A stretch of DNA of 64,000 nt from Streptomyces filipinensis (GTDB lineage Bacteria; Actinomycetota; Actinomycetes; Streptomycetales; Streptomycetaceae): the NCBI RefSeq assembly GCF_014649495.1, contig NZ_BMTD01000026.1:41449-105448 (forward strand), given 5' to 3'. Below are positions 42,260 through 52,400 of the stretch, piece after piece. Position numbers and translations under genes: made by a program. The notes under the pieces were generated by a model. It saw only the letters and a program-made list of their open reading frames with translations, was not told where the DNA came from and did no database searches. Position 1 is the first letter of the stretch. Every line of letters starts with the position of its first letter.

Positions 42260-44040
42260 GCCGCGTCACCCGGCGCGGCGGTGGCGCCGTCCGCGTCGCC
42301 CGCCCGGTAACGGCGGCTGACCTCGGCGCTGAGTTCCTCGTGGACGGATTTGAGGCCGCCGGTCATGAAGAGCTCACGCATCAGGGCCCGCTGCACCTTG
42401 CCGCTGGTGGTCCTGCGGACGTGCCCGGGGCGCAGCAGCACCACGCTGGGCAGCCGCACCCTGAACGTCGCGGCGAGTTCCTCCCGGATGCCGCGGGCCA
42501 GGTCGGCCAGGTCGAGTCCGGAGCTCTCCACGGGGCTGAGTTCGTGCATCACCACGATCTCCTCCTCCTGACCGACGGGCACCACACAGGCGCTGCCCTG
42601 CAGGCCGTGGAGCGCGGAGTGCAGCTGGGACGTCTCGCGCTCGATGTCGTGCGGGTAGAGGTTGCGGCCGTGGATGATGATGACGTCCTTGCTGCGGCCG
42701 GTGATGTACAGCTCGCCGCCGCTCAGCACGCCGAGGTCTCCGGTGCGCAGGAAGCCCTGCTCCCCGTCGCTGGTCCCGGCGTTGAAGGCCCGCTCGGTCT
42801 CCGCCTCGTTGTTCCAGTATCCGATCGCGAGGCTCTCGCCCCGCAGCCACACCTCGCCGATCCGGCCGTCGGGCTGGGACGCGCGGGTGGCCGGGTCCAC
42901 GATGCGCACGTCGAGCCGGTCCACGGGGCCGCTGCTCACCATGAGCGGGCCGTCGCCGTCCTCGGACTGCGCCACGAAGCGGTTCTGCTCCAGTTCCGCG
43001 CCGTCGACCCGGGTGATGAGCTGACCGCGGCCGTGCGGGGTACCGGTGACCAGCAGGGTGGCCTCGGCCATGCCGTAGCTGGGCTTGACGGCATCGGGGC
43101 GGAGTCCCGCGGGGGCGAAGTACTTGTTGAAGCGGTCCACGGTGGCGGCGATGACCGGCTCCGCGCCGTTGACGGCCGCCTGCAGCGTGGACAGGTCCAG
43201 CTGGGCGAGCTGCTGCTGGGACACCCGCCGCACGCACATGTCGTAGGCGAAGTTCGGGGCCGCGGTGAACGTCCCGCGGTGGTCCTGGAACAGCCGGAGC
43301 CAGGCGTGCGGGCGCCGCAGGAAGTCGCCGGGCGCCATCAGCACGGCGGTGCCGCCGATGAGCAGCGGCGTCAGCAGCATGCCGATGAGGCCCATGTCGT
43401 GGTAGAGCGGCAGCCAGCTGCACGAGACCGTGTCCTCGTGGTCCAGCCCGAAGGAGTCCGCGATGAAGCGGAGGTTGGCGGTGAGCGAACGGTGCGGGAC
43501 GATGACGCCCTTCGGGTCGCTGGTCGAACCCGAGGTGTACTGCAGGAAGGCCACGGTGTCGTCATCGGGTGACAGCACGGTGCCGTTCGCGCCGTCACCG
43601 AAGTCGGTGGCGTCGGTGGCGACGCACGGGACGTCCTCCAGCCCCGACTGCTGGACGGCCTCGGTCACCGACTCCAGGTGCCCGGAGTCGGTGAGTACGA
43701 GGCGTACCTGGGCGTTGTCCGCGATGGCGGAGGTGCGCGACCCGCGCCGGCCGTTGTTGTCCGGCACCGGCGCGGGGATGGCGATGACCCCGGCGTACAG
43801 ACAGCCCACGAAGGCCCGGACGAAGTCGAGGCCGTTGGGGTACAGCAGCAGTGCCCGGTCGCCCGCCGAGCAGCGGCCGCGCAGCCATTCGGCGATGGCG
43901 CGCGCGTCGCGGTCCAGCTCCGCGTAGGTCACCCTTTCCGGCATCGGCTCGGCCCCGTGCATCCGCACGAAGACGACGGCGTCCTTGTCCGGCACCGTGC
44001 GTGCGTGCTGCAGAAGCCGTTCCACCAGGTTCTCGCGCAT
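42256..44040 (-). CDS. Fatty acyl-AMP ligase
   Basis: The 594-residue ANL-family enzyme has the P-loop YTSGSTSDPKGV (residues 168-179), SWLPLYHDMGLIG, NGAEPV, PSYGMAEATLLVTG, YITGRSKDVIIIHGRNLYPHDIE and the Lys of RRTTSGKVQRALM. The FAAL style (YHDMGLIG, RNLYPHDIE, and the longer spacing before the hinge) marks it as an acyl-AMP ligase, which loads the ACP directly, rather than a CoA ligase. It therefore starts lipopeptide synthesis. ATG 44040 is the start; its 3' end overlaps the first dehydrogenase by four bases. Confidence 0.93.
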   Translation of the reverse strand: MRENLVERLLQHARTVPDKDAVVFVRMHGAEPMPERVTYAELDRDARAIAEWLRGRCSAGDRALLLYPNGLDFVRAFVGCLYAGVIAIPAPVPDNNGRRGSRTSAIADNAQVRLVLTDSGHLESVTEAVQQSGLEDVPCVATDATDFGDGANGTVLSPDDDTVAFLQYTSGSTSDPKGVIVPHRSLTANLRFIADSFGLDHEDTVSCSWLPLYHDMGLIGMLLTPLLIGGTAVLMAPGDFLRRPHAWLRLFQDHRGTFTAAPNFAYDMCVRRVSQQQLAQLDLSTLQAAVNGAEPVIAATVDRFNKYFAPAGLRPDAVKPSYGMAEATLLVTGTPHGRGQLITRVDGAELEQNRFVAQSEDGDGPLMVSSGPVDRLDVRIVDPATRASQPDGRIGEVWLRGESLAIGYWNNEAETERAFNAGTSDGEQGFLRTGDLGVLSGGELYITGRSKDVIIIHGRNLYPHDIERETSQLHSALHGLQGSACVVPVGQEEEIVVMHELSPVESSGLDLADLARGIREELAATFRVRLPSVVLLRPGHVRRTTSGKVQRALMRELFMTGGLKSVHEELSAEVSRRYRAGDADGATAAPGDAA

Positions 44041-44073
44041 AGCCGCGGTCCCTTCTTCCTAACGTGACAGTGC

Positions 44074-45498
44074 TCAGAGCAGAGCGGAGGGTTGCTTGTC
44101 GCGGGGTGCGCCACCGCGAGTGGGAGGGCGCCGGACATCGGCGCGGTCCCAGAGCCGGGCCGCGGCGACGCGCAGGTCCGGGGTCCGGGTGGCGATGTCC
44201 AGGGCCCGCAGGAAGTGCTGGGCCAGCCGCTCCACGGTCGCCCGCTCATAGAGCCGGCTGTCGTAGCGGAAGTCGACGGCCAGCGTGTCCTCGCCCTGGA
44301 GGACGTCGACGGCCAGGTCGACCTGCCCCTCCTGCTGGGGCAGGTGGTACGGGCTCAGGAGCAACCCGGCGTGCCGGGTCACGAGGTCGGGGCGCGTCGT
44401 GTCCAGCACGGGCCGCAGCTGGGCGTCGAAGCGGGCCGTCGCCAGCATGTTGAAGGTGATCTGGTACATCGGGGACCGGCCGGCGGTACGCGAGGCACCC
44501 GACGCGCGGGCGAGCAGCGAGAACGGATACCGGACCGCGTCCATGCTCAGCTTGAGCTGCTCGTCGGTCGCGCGCACCGCGTCGTTGAACGTGGTGGCCG
44601 CGCCGAACCGGGCCCGCAGGACGACGGTGTTCATGAAGTTGCCGACCACGTCGCGCATCCTGCTGCTCAGCCGTGTGGTGGTCGGCACGCCGAGGGCGAA
44701 GTCGCCCTGCCGGGTGTGGCGGTAGAGCACGCTCTGGAACACGCCGAGCAGGACGGCGTACGACGTGACTCCCGACCGCAGGGCGAAGGTGCGCAGCGCG
44801 TCGGCGAGTTCCGGGGGCACGGTCTCCCGCAGGGTGTCCCCCGTGAAGGACTGGGCCGTCGGCCTGGGGTGGTCGGTGGGCAGGCCGGCGGGCGTCGAGC
44901 CGACGCTCACACCGCTCCAGTACTCCTCCATGGCCCTGCCGCGGGCCGAGTCGAGCACCCGCGCTTCCTTGTCGACGTGATCGCCGTAGTCCGCGGTGGG
45001 CGGCAGCGACGGCGCGTCGGCTCCGGTGCTGAGCTCCTCGTAGGCCTCAAGGAGGTCGCGCAGCAGCAGCGTGTTCGACACGGCGTCGGTGGAGATGTGG
45101 TGTCCGGCCACCAGGAGCACCGCGTCCTCGGGGCTCCTGGTCAGCAGGACGAACCGGAACGGTACGTCGTCGCGGAGCGGGAAGGGGGCGTTGAGCTCGG
45201 CGCGGACGGCGGCGCGCAGCTCCTCGTCGTCGGCACCGGCGCAGGCGCGCTCGACCAGGCGGACCGGGCTGGTGGCCGACTCCACGCGTACCGGCCGGCC
45301 GTCGGCCTCGGCGTAGCGCGAGCGGAGCATCCCGTGCCGGGGGCCGATCGCCGTCACCGCCTCGCGCAGCGCCCGGACGTCGACGGCCGAGCGGACGCGG
45401 ACCGCGATACCGGTGTTGTACGCGCCGCTGCCGGGCGCCAGTGCGTGGAGGAACCACTGGGCCTGCTGGGCGTGGGAGAGCGGGTGGGTGACGCTCAT
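44074..45498 (-). CDS. Free-standing NRPS condensation domain protein
   Basis: The 474-residue protein is one condensation domain. It opens LSHAQQAQWFLHALAPGSGAYN (C1) and has HHISTDA at residues 133-139, so the catalytic His-His and Asp are kept while the final Gly is Ala. It continues YADYGDHVDKEA, GVPTTTRLSSRMRDVVGNFMNTVVLRARF (C5) and PMYQITFNML. Placed with the thioesterase, acyl-AMP ligase and ACP, it may transfer the fatty acid onto the first amino acid, or act in trans on a module with no own C domain: the first NRPS here starts with A*-PCP and has none in front. Confidence 0.88.
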   Translation of the reverse strand: MSVTHPLSHAQQAQWFLHALAPGSGAYNTGIAVRVRSAVDVRALREAVTAIGPRHGMLRSRYAEADGRPVRVESATSPVRLVERACAGADDEELRAAVRAELNAPFPLRDDVPFRFVLLTRSPEDAVLLVAGHHISTDAVSNTLLLRDLLEAYEELSTGADAPSLPPTADYGDHVDKEARVLDSARGRAMEEYWSGVSVGSTPAGLPTDHPRPTAQSFTGDTLRETVPPELADALRTFALRSGVTSYAVLLGVFQSVLYRHTRQGDFALGVPTTTRLSSRMRDVVGNFMNTVVLRARFGAATTFNDAVRATDEQLKLSMDAVRYPFSLLARASGASRTAGRSPMYQITFNMLATARFDAQLRPVLDTTRPDLVTRHAGLLLSPYHLPQQEGQVDLAVDVLQGEDTLAVDFRYDSRLYERATVERLAQHFLRALDIATRTPDLRVAAARLWDRADVRRPPTRGGAPRDKQPSALL

Positions 45499-46322
45499 CG
45501 GGTGCCGCCGGTGCGCGGGGCGGAGGCGGACGGCACCGGCTGCCTGGTGCCGGCCGCCCGCACGGCTCCCGCCAGGCGGAGGTCGTCCTTGAGGTGCCCG
45601 ACGATGTGCAGCAGCAGGTCGAACTCGTACCCCTCCAGGTAGAAGTGCCCGCCGGGGAAGCCGCGGAACTCGAAGGTCCCGGTGGTCAGGTCCGACCAGG
45701 CGCACACCGCGTCGGGCGGGCAGTCGGGGTCCTGGTCGCCGACGTAGGCCACGATGGGGCTCTTGATCTTCGTCAACGGCGGGTCGTAGGTCTCGACGAG
45801 GCGGAAGTCCGCCCGCAGCGTGGGGAGCGCGATCTCCAGCAGTTCGGGGTGCTCCATGGCGTCGGCGGTCGACAGGCCGAGCTGCTTCACCTCCGCGATC
45901 AGGGTCGCGTCGTCCTCGAGGTGCAGGTTCGACCGCTCGGCGCGATGCGGCGCCGACTGCCCGGACAGGAACAGCCGGACCGGCTGCACGCCGTACTTCT
46001 CGTCGAGCCGGAGCGCGACCTCGTAGGCCACCGCCGCGCCCATGCTGTGTCCGAACAGGGCCAGCGGCTTGTCGTCGTAGGGGCGGAGCGCGTCGGCTAT
46101 CTGGTCGGCCAGGTCCTCCAGGCTTTCCGCGTACGGCTCGCCGAAGCGGGCCTGCCGGCCGGGATAACACACCGCCAGGAGTTCCATTCCGGACCGCAGA
46201 TGGCGCGGCCAGCTGTTGAAGAAACTCGGCACCCCTCCGGCGTGCGGGAAACACACCAGGCGCAGATCGGGATCAGCGCTCGTGCCGTGTTTTTGGAACC
46301 ATTTGCCGCCCGTACGGGTCAC
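45495..46322 (-). CDS. Type II (editing) thioesterase
   Basis: The 275-residue alpha/beta hydrolase has LRLVCFPHAGGVPSFFNSW, the nucleophile GHSMG (Ser93), an Asp in YVGDQDPD and the catalytic His in FPGGHFYLE. It removes wrong or stalled acyl groups from carrier domains. GTG 46322 has GGAGGAG upstream. It is the first gene of the lipid-tail operon, and the promoter region 50-80 bases upstream carries a SARP-type direct repeat. It overlaps the next gene by four bases. Confidence 0.94.
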   Translation of the reverse strand: MTRTGGKWFQKHGTSADPDLRLVCFPHAGGVPSFFNSWPRHLRSGMELLAVCYPGRQARFGEPYAESLEDLADQIADALRPYDDKPLALFGHSMGAAVAYEVALRLDEKYGVQPVRLFLSGQSAPHRAERSNLHLEDDATLIAEVKQLGLSTADAMEHPELLEIALPTLRADFRLVETYDPPLTKIKSPIVAYVGDQDPDCPPDAVCAWSDLTTGTFEFRGFPGGHFYLEGYEFDLLLHIVGHLKDDLRLAGAVRAAGTRQPVPSASAPRTGGTR

Positions 46323-46372
46323 CGGTCTCCTCCAGGACAGCCGATATATGAACGTGGTCAGTGCGCGGGTCC

Positions 46373-46404
46373 ACCGTGCAAGGAGCGCCTATACACCGGC
46401 TATA
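46373..46404 (-). promoter_or_regulatory. SARP-type binding site and -10 of the thioesterase/lipid-tail operon
   Basis: Minus strand: TATAGCC (46404-46398), 4-base spacer, TATAGGC (46393-46387), 8-base spacer, then CACGGT (46378-46373) as a weak -10. Heptamer direct repeats with 11-bp period placed 8 bp from the -10 are the standard SARP activator arrangement. The same layout occurs at 54374-54343. Confidence 0.72.
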
Positions 46405-46464
46405 TGGAATTCCGGGGAAGGCGCTGCCGATCACCGCTTCCGTAGCCCGCGTACCGGAACGGCC

Positions 46465-46503
46465 AGGCGATCCGCAGTCGTTCGCTGACGCTGCGGATCG
46501 CCT
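46465..46503 (-). terminator. Hairpin terminator after P450 gene
   Basis: AGGCGATCCGCAG (46465-46477) pairs perfectly with CTGCGGATCGCCT (46491-46503) around a 13-base loop, 28 bases after the P450 stop. It separates the NRPS-A-P450 operon from the promoter of the thioesterase operon. Confidence 0.88.
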
Positions 46504-46530
46504 CGCCTCACTGCGTGGGTGCCGTGAGCG

Positions 46531-47742
46531 CTACCAGCGGAGGGGGAGCCTGCGCAGGCCGCGGAGCAGACTGGGCCGCCACTCGGGAGCGGCGGCGGTG
46601 TCGTCCAGGGCGAGGCGGGGGAAGCGCTGGAGCAGATCGGTCAGCGCCACGGTGGCTTCGAGCCGGGCGAGCTGTGCTCCGAGGCAGTGGTGGATGCCGT
46701 GGCTGAAGGCGAGTTGGGCGCGGTTCTCGGTGATGTCGCGGTGGATGTCGAACCGGTCGGGGTCGGTGAATCGTGAGGGGTCGCGGTTGGCGGAGGCCAG
46801 CGACAGCACCACGCGTTCCCCCTGCGGGATCGAGATGTCCGCCAGGGTCATGGCCTCGGCGGTGTAGCGGTAGGCGGCGACCTGGATCGGGGGTTCGTAG
46901 CGCAGTGTCTCCTCGACCGTGTTCTGCAGCAGCCCCGGGTCCGCGCGCAGGGCGGCGAGTTGGGCGGGGTCGCGCAGCAGCAGGTGGACGGCGCTGGAGA
47001 TGAGGTTGACGGTCGTCTCGTGTCCGGCCACGAGCAGCAGGAAGGACATGCCGAGGAGTTCGTCCGGCGACAGGCGGTCGCTGTCCTCGTCCTGGGCGTG
47101 GGCGAGGACGTGCAGCAGGTCGGCGTCGTCCGCCAGGGGGCGGTGCCGCTTCTCCTCGATGAGGCCGGTGAGGTAGTCGGTCATCGCGGCCGTCGCGGTG
47201 GCCGCGACGGCGGCGGCCTGTGGGTCGGCGACGTCCACGAGCTTGTTGGACCAGCCGAGGAACGCCTCGCGGTCCACGGCGGGCACGCCGAGGAGTTCGC
47301 AGATGGCGGTGATCGGCAGGGGGATGGCGTAGGCGCCGACGAGGTCGGCGCCGCTCGACTCGGCCATGGTGTCGATGAGTTCACCGGAGATCTGCTCGAT
47401 ACGCGCGCGCAGCTGGTTGACGCGCCGGGCGGTGAACTGGCGGGCGACGAGGGACCGGAGCCGGGTGTGGTCCGGGGGGTCCGCCTTGAGCATGTTGCGG
47501 CCGACGGCGGAGTCCTGGTCGTCCTGGTAGGAGGCCGAGTGCCGGCTGTCGTTGCGCAGCCGGGGATCGGCGAGCGCGGTGCGGACGGCGTCGTAGGTGA
47601 GGACGAGCCAGACCGGCTGCCCGTCGGGCATGCGTACCCGCTGGACAGGGCCTTCGGCACTGAGCGCGCGGTACGCGGTGTAGGGGTCGGTGAAGAAGTG
47701 GGGGGCGGCGGAGGTCAGTTCAGGAACCTGACCGGTGTGCAT
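46531..47742 (-). CDS. Cytochrome P450
   Basis: The 403-residue P450 has AGHETTVNLISSAVHLLL (I-helix oxygen-activating motif), ETLRYEPPIQ (ExxR), FTDPDRFDIHRDI and the haem loop LAFSHGIHHCLGAQLARLEA (Cys thiolate). Usual actinobacterial length. Its position after the NRPS and free A domain suggests hydroxylation of an amino acid or of the finished peptide; many such enzymes act on PCP-bound residues. ATG 47742 has GAGGAG upstream. A perfect hairpin terminates the transcript. Confidence 0.95.
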   Translation of the reverse strand: MHTGQVPELTSAAPHFFTDPYTAYRALSAEGPVQRVRMPDGQPVWLVLTYDAVRTALADPRLRNDSRHSASYQDDQDSAVGRNMLKADPPDHTRLRSLVARQFTARRVNQLRARIEQISGELIDTMAESSGADLVGAYAIPLPITAICELLGVPAVDREAFLGWSNKLVDVADPQAAAVAATATAAMTDYLTGLIEEKRHRPLADDADLLHVLAHAQDEDSDRLSPDELLGMSFLLLVAGHETTVNLISSAVHLLLRDPAQLAALRADPGLLQNTVEETLRYEPPIQVAAYRYTAEAMTLADISIPQGERVVLSLASANRDPSRFTDPDRFDIHRDITENRAQLAFSHGIHHCLGAQLARLEATVALTDLLQRFPRLALDDTAAAPEWRPSLLRGLRRLPLRW

Positions 47743-47831
47743 GTGGCTCCTCAGCGGTCGGACGCCCCCGACGTGCGTGCGGTGAGGAGTCGCCGTAGCC
47801 CGGTCCTCGGGCCGGGCTACGGCGGCACGGC

Positions 47832-49385
47832 CTACCGGCCGGTCCCCGCCGGGCGACGGGCCCTTCGCCCGGGATCCGGCAGCGCGCGGTAATCGGTCTT
47901 TCCGCTGGTGTTCAACGGGATTCGGCCGATCGCCATGAACGTGGGGGGAATCATGTAATCGGGAAGGGTGGCAGCGAGATGCGCTCGAATGTCTGCCACA
48001 TCGGGCCGGCGACCTGGTGTGGGGACCAGATACGCGACGAGACGCTTGTCACCGTCCTCTGACGAGCGAACGGTGACGACGGCATCACGGACATCGGAAT
48101 GTTCGATCAGCCGTGCCTGGATTTCTCCAAGCTCGATGCGATAGCCCCGGATCTTCACTTGATCATCGATCCGGCTCATGAATTCTATCGTGTAACCGGA
48201 AGCCTGCCGTACCAGATCACCGGTTCGATACAGACGTGTTCCGGGCGCTCCGAAGGGGTTGGGCACGAACCGTTCCGCGGTGAGGCCGGGGCGGTTGGCG
48301 TAGCCCCGGGCCAGCCCTTCACCGCCGAGATACAGTTCGCCGGTCCCGTCGTCGGGAACCGGCCGTCCCGTGGGATCCAGCACATACGCCTGGGTACGCG
48401 CGAGGGGCCGGCCGAGGAGAACCCGGTCCGGTTCCTCGGGGACCCCCCAGAACATCGACCAGATGGTCGTCTCGGTCGGCCCGTAGACATTGGTCACCTT
48501 CGCGGCCCGGCGGCGGAGTTCCGCGGCCAGCTTCGCCGGCAGCGCCTCGCCCCCGACCAGGACGCGCACCGCCGGCCGGTCGAAGCCGCAGGCCAGCAGC
48601 AGCCGCCAGCCCGAAGGGGTGGCCTGCACATCGGTGACGCCGTGCGCGTCCATCAGCCGCAGCAGGGCCGTGGGGTCCTTGGCCTCGGCGTCGGACGCCA
48701 GCACCACCCGGCCACCGGACGCCAGCGGCGCGTACATCTCCACGCCCGAGATGTCGAAGGAGACCGACGTGCTCGCGAGCCAGGTGCCGCCGTGGCCCGC
48801 CCCGGCGTCGTCGAGGATGGAGGAGACCAGGTTGACCAGCGCCCGCTGCCTGACCATGACGCCCTTGGGGGTCCCGGTCGAGCCCGAGGTGTACATGAGG
48901 TAGGCCAGCTGCTCCGGATCGGTGTGCCGGTCCGGGGCGACGGGCGGCTGCGCCTCGACGTCCGCCCCGTCGTCGTCGAGCGCGAGGACGGCCCCGCGGT
49001 ATCCGGGCGGAATCCGCTCGGACGACCGGGAGGAGCAGATGACCACGGGCGCGCCGCTGTCCGCGAGCATGTACTCCAGCCGCTGGACGGGGAGTGCGGT
49101 GTCGAGCGGCAGATACGCCGCACCCGCCTTCCACACGCCGAGGAGAGCGGGCAGGAGATCCCGTCCGCGCGGCAGGCACACCCCGATCGGGACGTCCGCC
49201 GCGGCGCCCAGCTGGATCAGCCGGCGGGCGATCCGGTTCGCCCGGTGGTCGAGTTCCCGGTAGGTGCTCGCCCGGCCGTCGGCGATCACCGCGACGGCCT
49301 CGGGCGCGGCGGCCGCCCGTGCTTCGATCAGGTCGGTCAGCAGCCCGGCGGGCGGCGTCGCGGCGTCGCGCTCCAGTGCGTTCAT
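47832..49385 (-). CDS. Free-standing NRPS adenylation domain (predicted glycine)
   Basis: The 517-residue protein is a complete adenylation domain with core motifs YMLADSGAPVVI, LMYTSGSTGTPKGV (A3), NVYGPTETTIW (A5), GELYLGGEGLARGY (A6), YRTGDLVR (A7), IKIRGYRIELGEI-like (A8) and NTSGKTDYRALP (A10 Lys). It stops there without a carrier domain. Hand-aligned to GrsA, the pocket residues read D-I-V-Q-V-G-V-I-W, close to the glycine code D-I-L-Q-L-G-L-I-W. It must load a carrier in trans; the inactive first adenylation domain of the NRPS just upstream is the obvious client. ATG 49385. Confidence 0.9.
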   Translation of the reverse strand: MNALERDAATPPAGLLTDLIEARAAAAPEAVAVIADGRASTYRELDHRANRIARRLIQLGAAADVPIGVCLPRGRDLLPALLGVWKAGAAYLPLDTALPVQRLEYMLADSGAPVVICSSRSSERIPPGYRGAVLALDDDGADVEAQPPVAPDRHTDPEQLAYLMYTSGSTGTPKGVMVRQRALVNLVSSILDDAGAGHGGTWLASTSVSFDISGVEMYAPLASGGRVVLASDAEAKDPTALLRLMDAHGVTDVQATPSGWRLLLACGFDRPAVRVLVGGEALPAKLAAELRRRAAKVTNVYGPTETTIWSMFWGVPEEPDRVLLGRPLARTQAYVLDPTGRPVPDDGTGELYLGGEGLARGYANRPGLTAERFVPNPFGAPGTRLYRTGDLVRQASGYTIEFMSRIDDQVKIRGYRIELGEIQARLIEHSDVRDAVVTVRSSEDGDKRLVAYLVPTPGRRPDVADIRAHLAATLPDYMIPPTFMAIGRIPLNTSGKTDYRALPDPGRRARRPAGTGR

Positions 49386-49459
49386 GGTTTCCCTTTCAGG
49401 CCCCTGCGGGTCCGGATCGTGGCAAGACGGCGAGGCGTCCGTGAGCCTCGATACGGCGC

Positions 49460-52400
49460 TCATTCAGGGCGGTGCGTGGTCCGCGCGTCGTACTCCCGCA
49501 GCTCGTCTTCGGACATCTGCTCGATCTCGGCCCTGATGTGGTCCTCGACGGCGGCGGCGAGGGACCGGACGGTGGGGTGTTCGAAGACGGTCCGCAGGGA
49601 GAGGTCGATGCCGAACTCGTCCTGCAGGGTCGAGGTCATCCTGATCGCGAGGATGGAGTGCCCGCCGATCTCGAAGAAGCTCTCCTGCACGCTGATCCGC
49701 TCCCGGCCGAGGATGTCCGACCAGATCTCCGCGATGTGCTCCTCGACCGGTGTGGCGGGGGCCTCGTAGCGGTCGGCGGAGCGGTCCACCGAGGGCAGGG
49801 CCTTGCGGTCGAGCTTGCCGTTCGGGGTCAGCGGAAGGGCGTCGAGGACGGCGACCGCGGAGGGCACCATGTAGGCGGGCAGCACCTCGGCGACCCGCTC
49901 GCGGACCGCGTCGGCGTCGAGCTGCCGGTCCGCGGCGCCCACCAGGTAGGCGACCAGCGACTTCTCGCCCTCCTGCGTCTCCTGGACGACCACGGCCGCA
50001 CGGTCGACGCCCGGCTGGTCGGTGAGGGCCGCCTCGATCTCGCCGAGTTCGATGCGGTAGCCGCGGATCTTGACCTGGTCGTCGACGCGGCCCAGGAAGG
50101 CGATGGCGCCGTCGGGCAGGCGGCGCACCAGGTCGCCGGTGCGGTACAGCCGCGTCCCCGGGCCGCCGAAGGGGTTCGGGACGAACCGCTCGGCCGTCAG
50201 CGCGGGACGGTCGAGGTAGCCCCGGGCCAGGCCGTCACCGCCGATGTACAGCTCGCCGATCACGCCACCGGGCACGGGACGCCCGGTGTCGTCCAGGACG
50301 TGGGTCGTCATGTTCGGCAGCGGTGAGCCCAGCGGAACCGTGGTGGTCTGCTCCCCCTGGACCGGGTGGATGGTGGTGCCGATCGACGTCTCGGTGGGCC
50401 CGTACTCGTTGATCAGACGGCCTGGGCCCAGCAGCTCCAGCCAGTCGTTGGCGAGCTTGGCGGGCAGCGCCTCGCCCGCGACCAGCACCACGTTGGCCAG
50501 GCCCGCGGCCTGCTCCGGGCTGAGCTGGTGGCTCAGGAGGTCGAGGTGCCCCGGGGTGAGCTTGATGAAGCTGTACGGCCCCGAGGCCGCGAGCGCCTGC
50601 CCCAGGCCGGTCAGGTCGTCGAGGTCGGACAGCAGGTGCACCGGCTGGCCTGCCATCAGCGGCGCGTACACGTTGGTCGCCGGCAGGTCGAAGGCGATGG
50701 ACGAGAACAGCGGTGCCCCGCCCTCGCCGACGACCAGGTCGCGGGCCGCCCAGCGCAGGTGGTTGGTGAGCCCGTGCTGGGTGACCATGACGCCCTTGGG
50801 CTTGCCGGTGGAGCCCGAGGTGTAGATCACGTAGGCCAGCCGCTCGGGGTCGTGGGACCTCGACGGCGGTGTGTCGGCGCCCTCGGCGAGCCACTCCGTC
50901 TCCTGGTCGACCGTCAGCCGGGCGCCCGGGAACGACCGCGTCAGCTCGGTCAGCCCGGAGGAGCTCACCAGGATCGACGCCCCGCTGTCGGCCAGCACGT
51001 GGTTCAGCCGCTCGGACGGGTTGGCGGGATCGATCGGTACGTACGCCGCGCCCGCCTTCCACACCCCGAGCAGGGACTCGATGAGCTCCGGTCCCCGGTG
51101 CAGGCACACGCCCACCAGGGTGTCGGGGCCGGCCCCGAGGGAACGCAGCCGGTGGGCGATGCGGTTGGCCGCGCGGTCCATCTCCCGGTAGCTGATCCGG
51201 CGCTGACCGGCCACCAGGGCGAGGGCCTCCGGGGTCTTGGCGACCTGGGCCTCGATCACGTCGAGGGCCGAGCTGGTGTCCCACTCGGTACGGGTGTCGT
51301 TCCAGCGGCCGGTGCCTTCGCCCCGCTCCTCGGCCGGCAGGATGTCCAGCGTGGACAGCCGGGAGGCGGGAGCCGCCACGGCGGCCGTGAGCAGCTGGAC
51401 GAAGTGGCTCGCGAAGCGTTCGACGGTGCCGCGCTCGAACAGGGCTGTCGCGTACTCGACGACGCCGGTCAGCGCGCCGTCGTTCTCGGTACGCAGATAC
51501 AGGGTCAGATCGGTCTTGGAGACCTGACGGTTGCCCAGCAGCAGATCGAAGTCGCCGTCCCCGGGCATGCCCCCGGAGACCTGGACGTCGTTGAAGTTGA
51601 ACGCGACCTGGTAGAGCGGCGTCCTGGACAGGTCCCGCTCCGGGCGCAGCTCCTCGACCAGGTGCTCGAAGGGCACCTCCTGATGCGCGAAGGCCGCCAG
51701 GCTGGTCTCCCGCACCTGGTCCAGGGCGTCGGAGAAGCTCAGCCCGGGATCCAGCGGGCAGCGCAGCACCAGGGAGTTGATGAAGAACCCGACGACCGGC
51801 TCGGTCTCCGGCAGGGTGCGGCCCGCGACCGGGACGCCGATGCTCACGTCCCACTGCCCGCTGTACCTGGCCAGCAGCGCCGAGAACGCGGTCAGCAGCG
51901 TCATGAAGGGGCTGGCCTCGTGCCGTCGGCCGAGGCCGATCACCTGTTCCGCCAGCGGCGCGGGGATCCTGACGGGCACCAGTGCGCCGCGCGGGTCGCG
52001 CTCCGCCGGGCGCGGACGGTCCGTCGGCAGCTCCGCGGGGACCGCGCCGCGCAGCTCCTCGCGCCAGAACGCGAGGTCCTCGGTCAGGCTGTCCTTGTCC
52101 CTGGACTTGCGCTGCCACACCGCGTAGTCCGCGTACTGGACACCCGGGGCGTCCAGTTCCGGTTCCCGGCCCGCGTGGTAGGCCGCGCAGATCTCCCGGA
52201 ACTCCCGTTCCAGCACGGTGGCGGACCAGCCGTCGCAGGCGATGTGGTGGACCGTGAGGAACAGCAGCTGTTCCTGACCGGCGTTGCCGTCCTGGTCGGC
52301 GCGGCGGGCCAGCAGCGCTCGCCACAGCGTGCCCGAGGCGAGGTCGAAGCCGGCCTCGAACTCCTCGCGGACCAGCCGCTCCAGGTTCGTCGGGCCGTCG

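Noticed and set aside
46341..46350. CCGATATATG as a possible third SARP heptamer before the thioesterase gene
   Set aside because: It lies downstream of the proposed -10, has no second heptamer at 11 bp and does not match TATAG in the right orientation.
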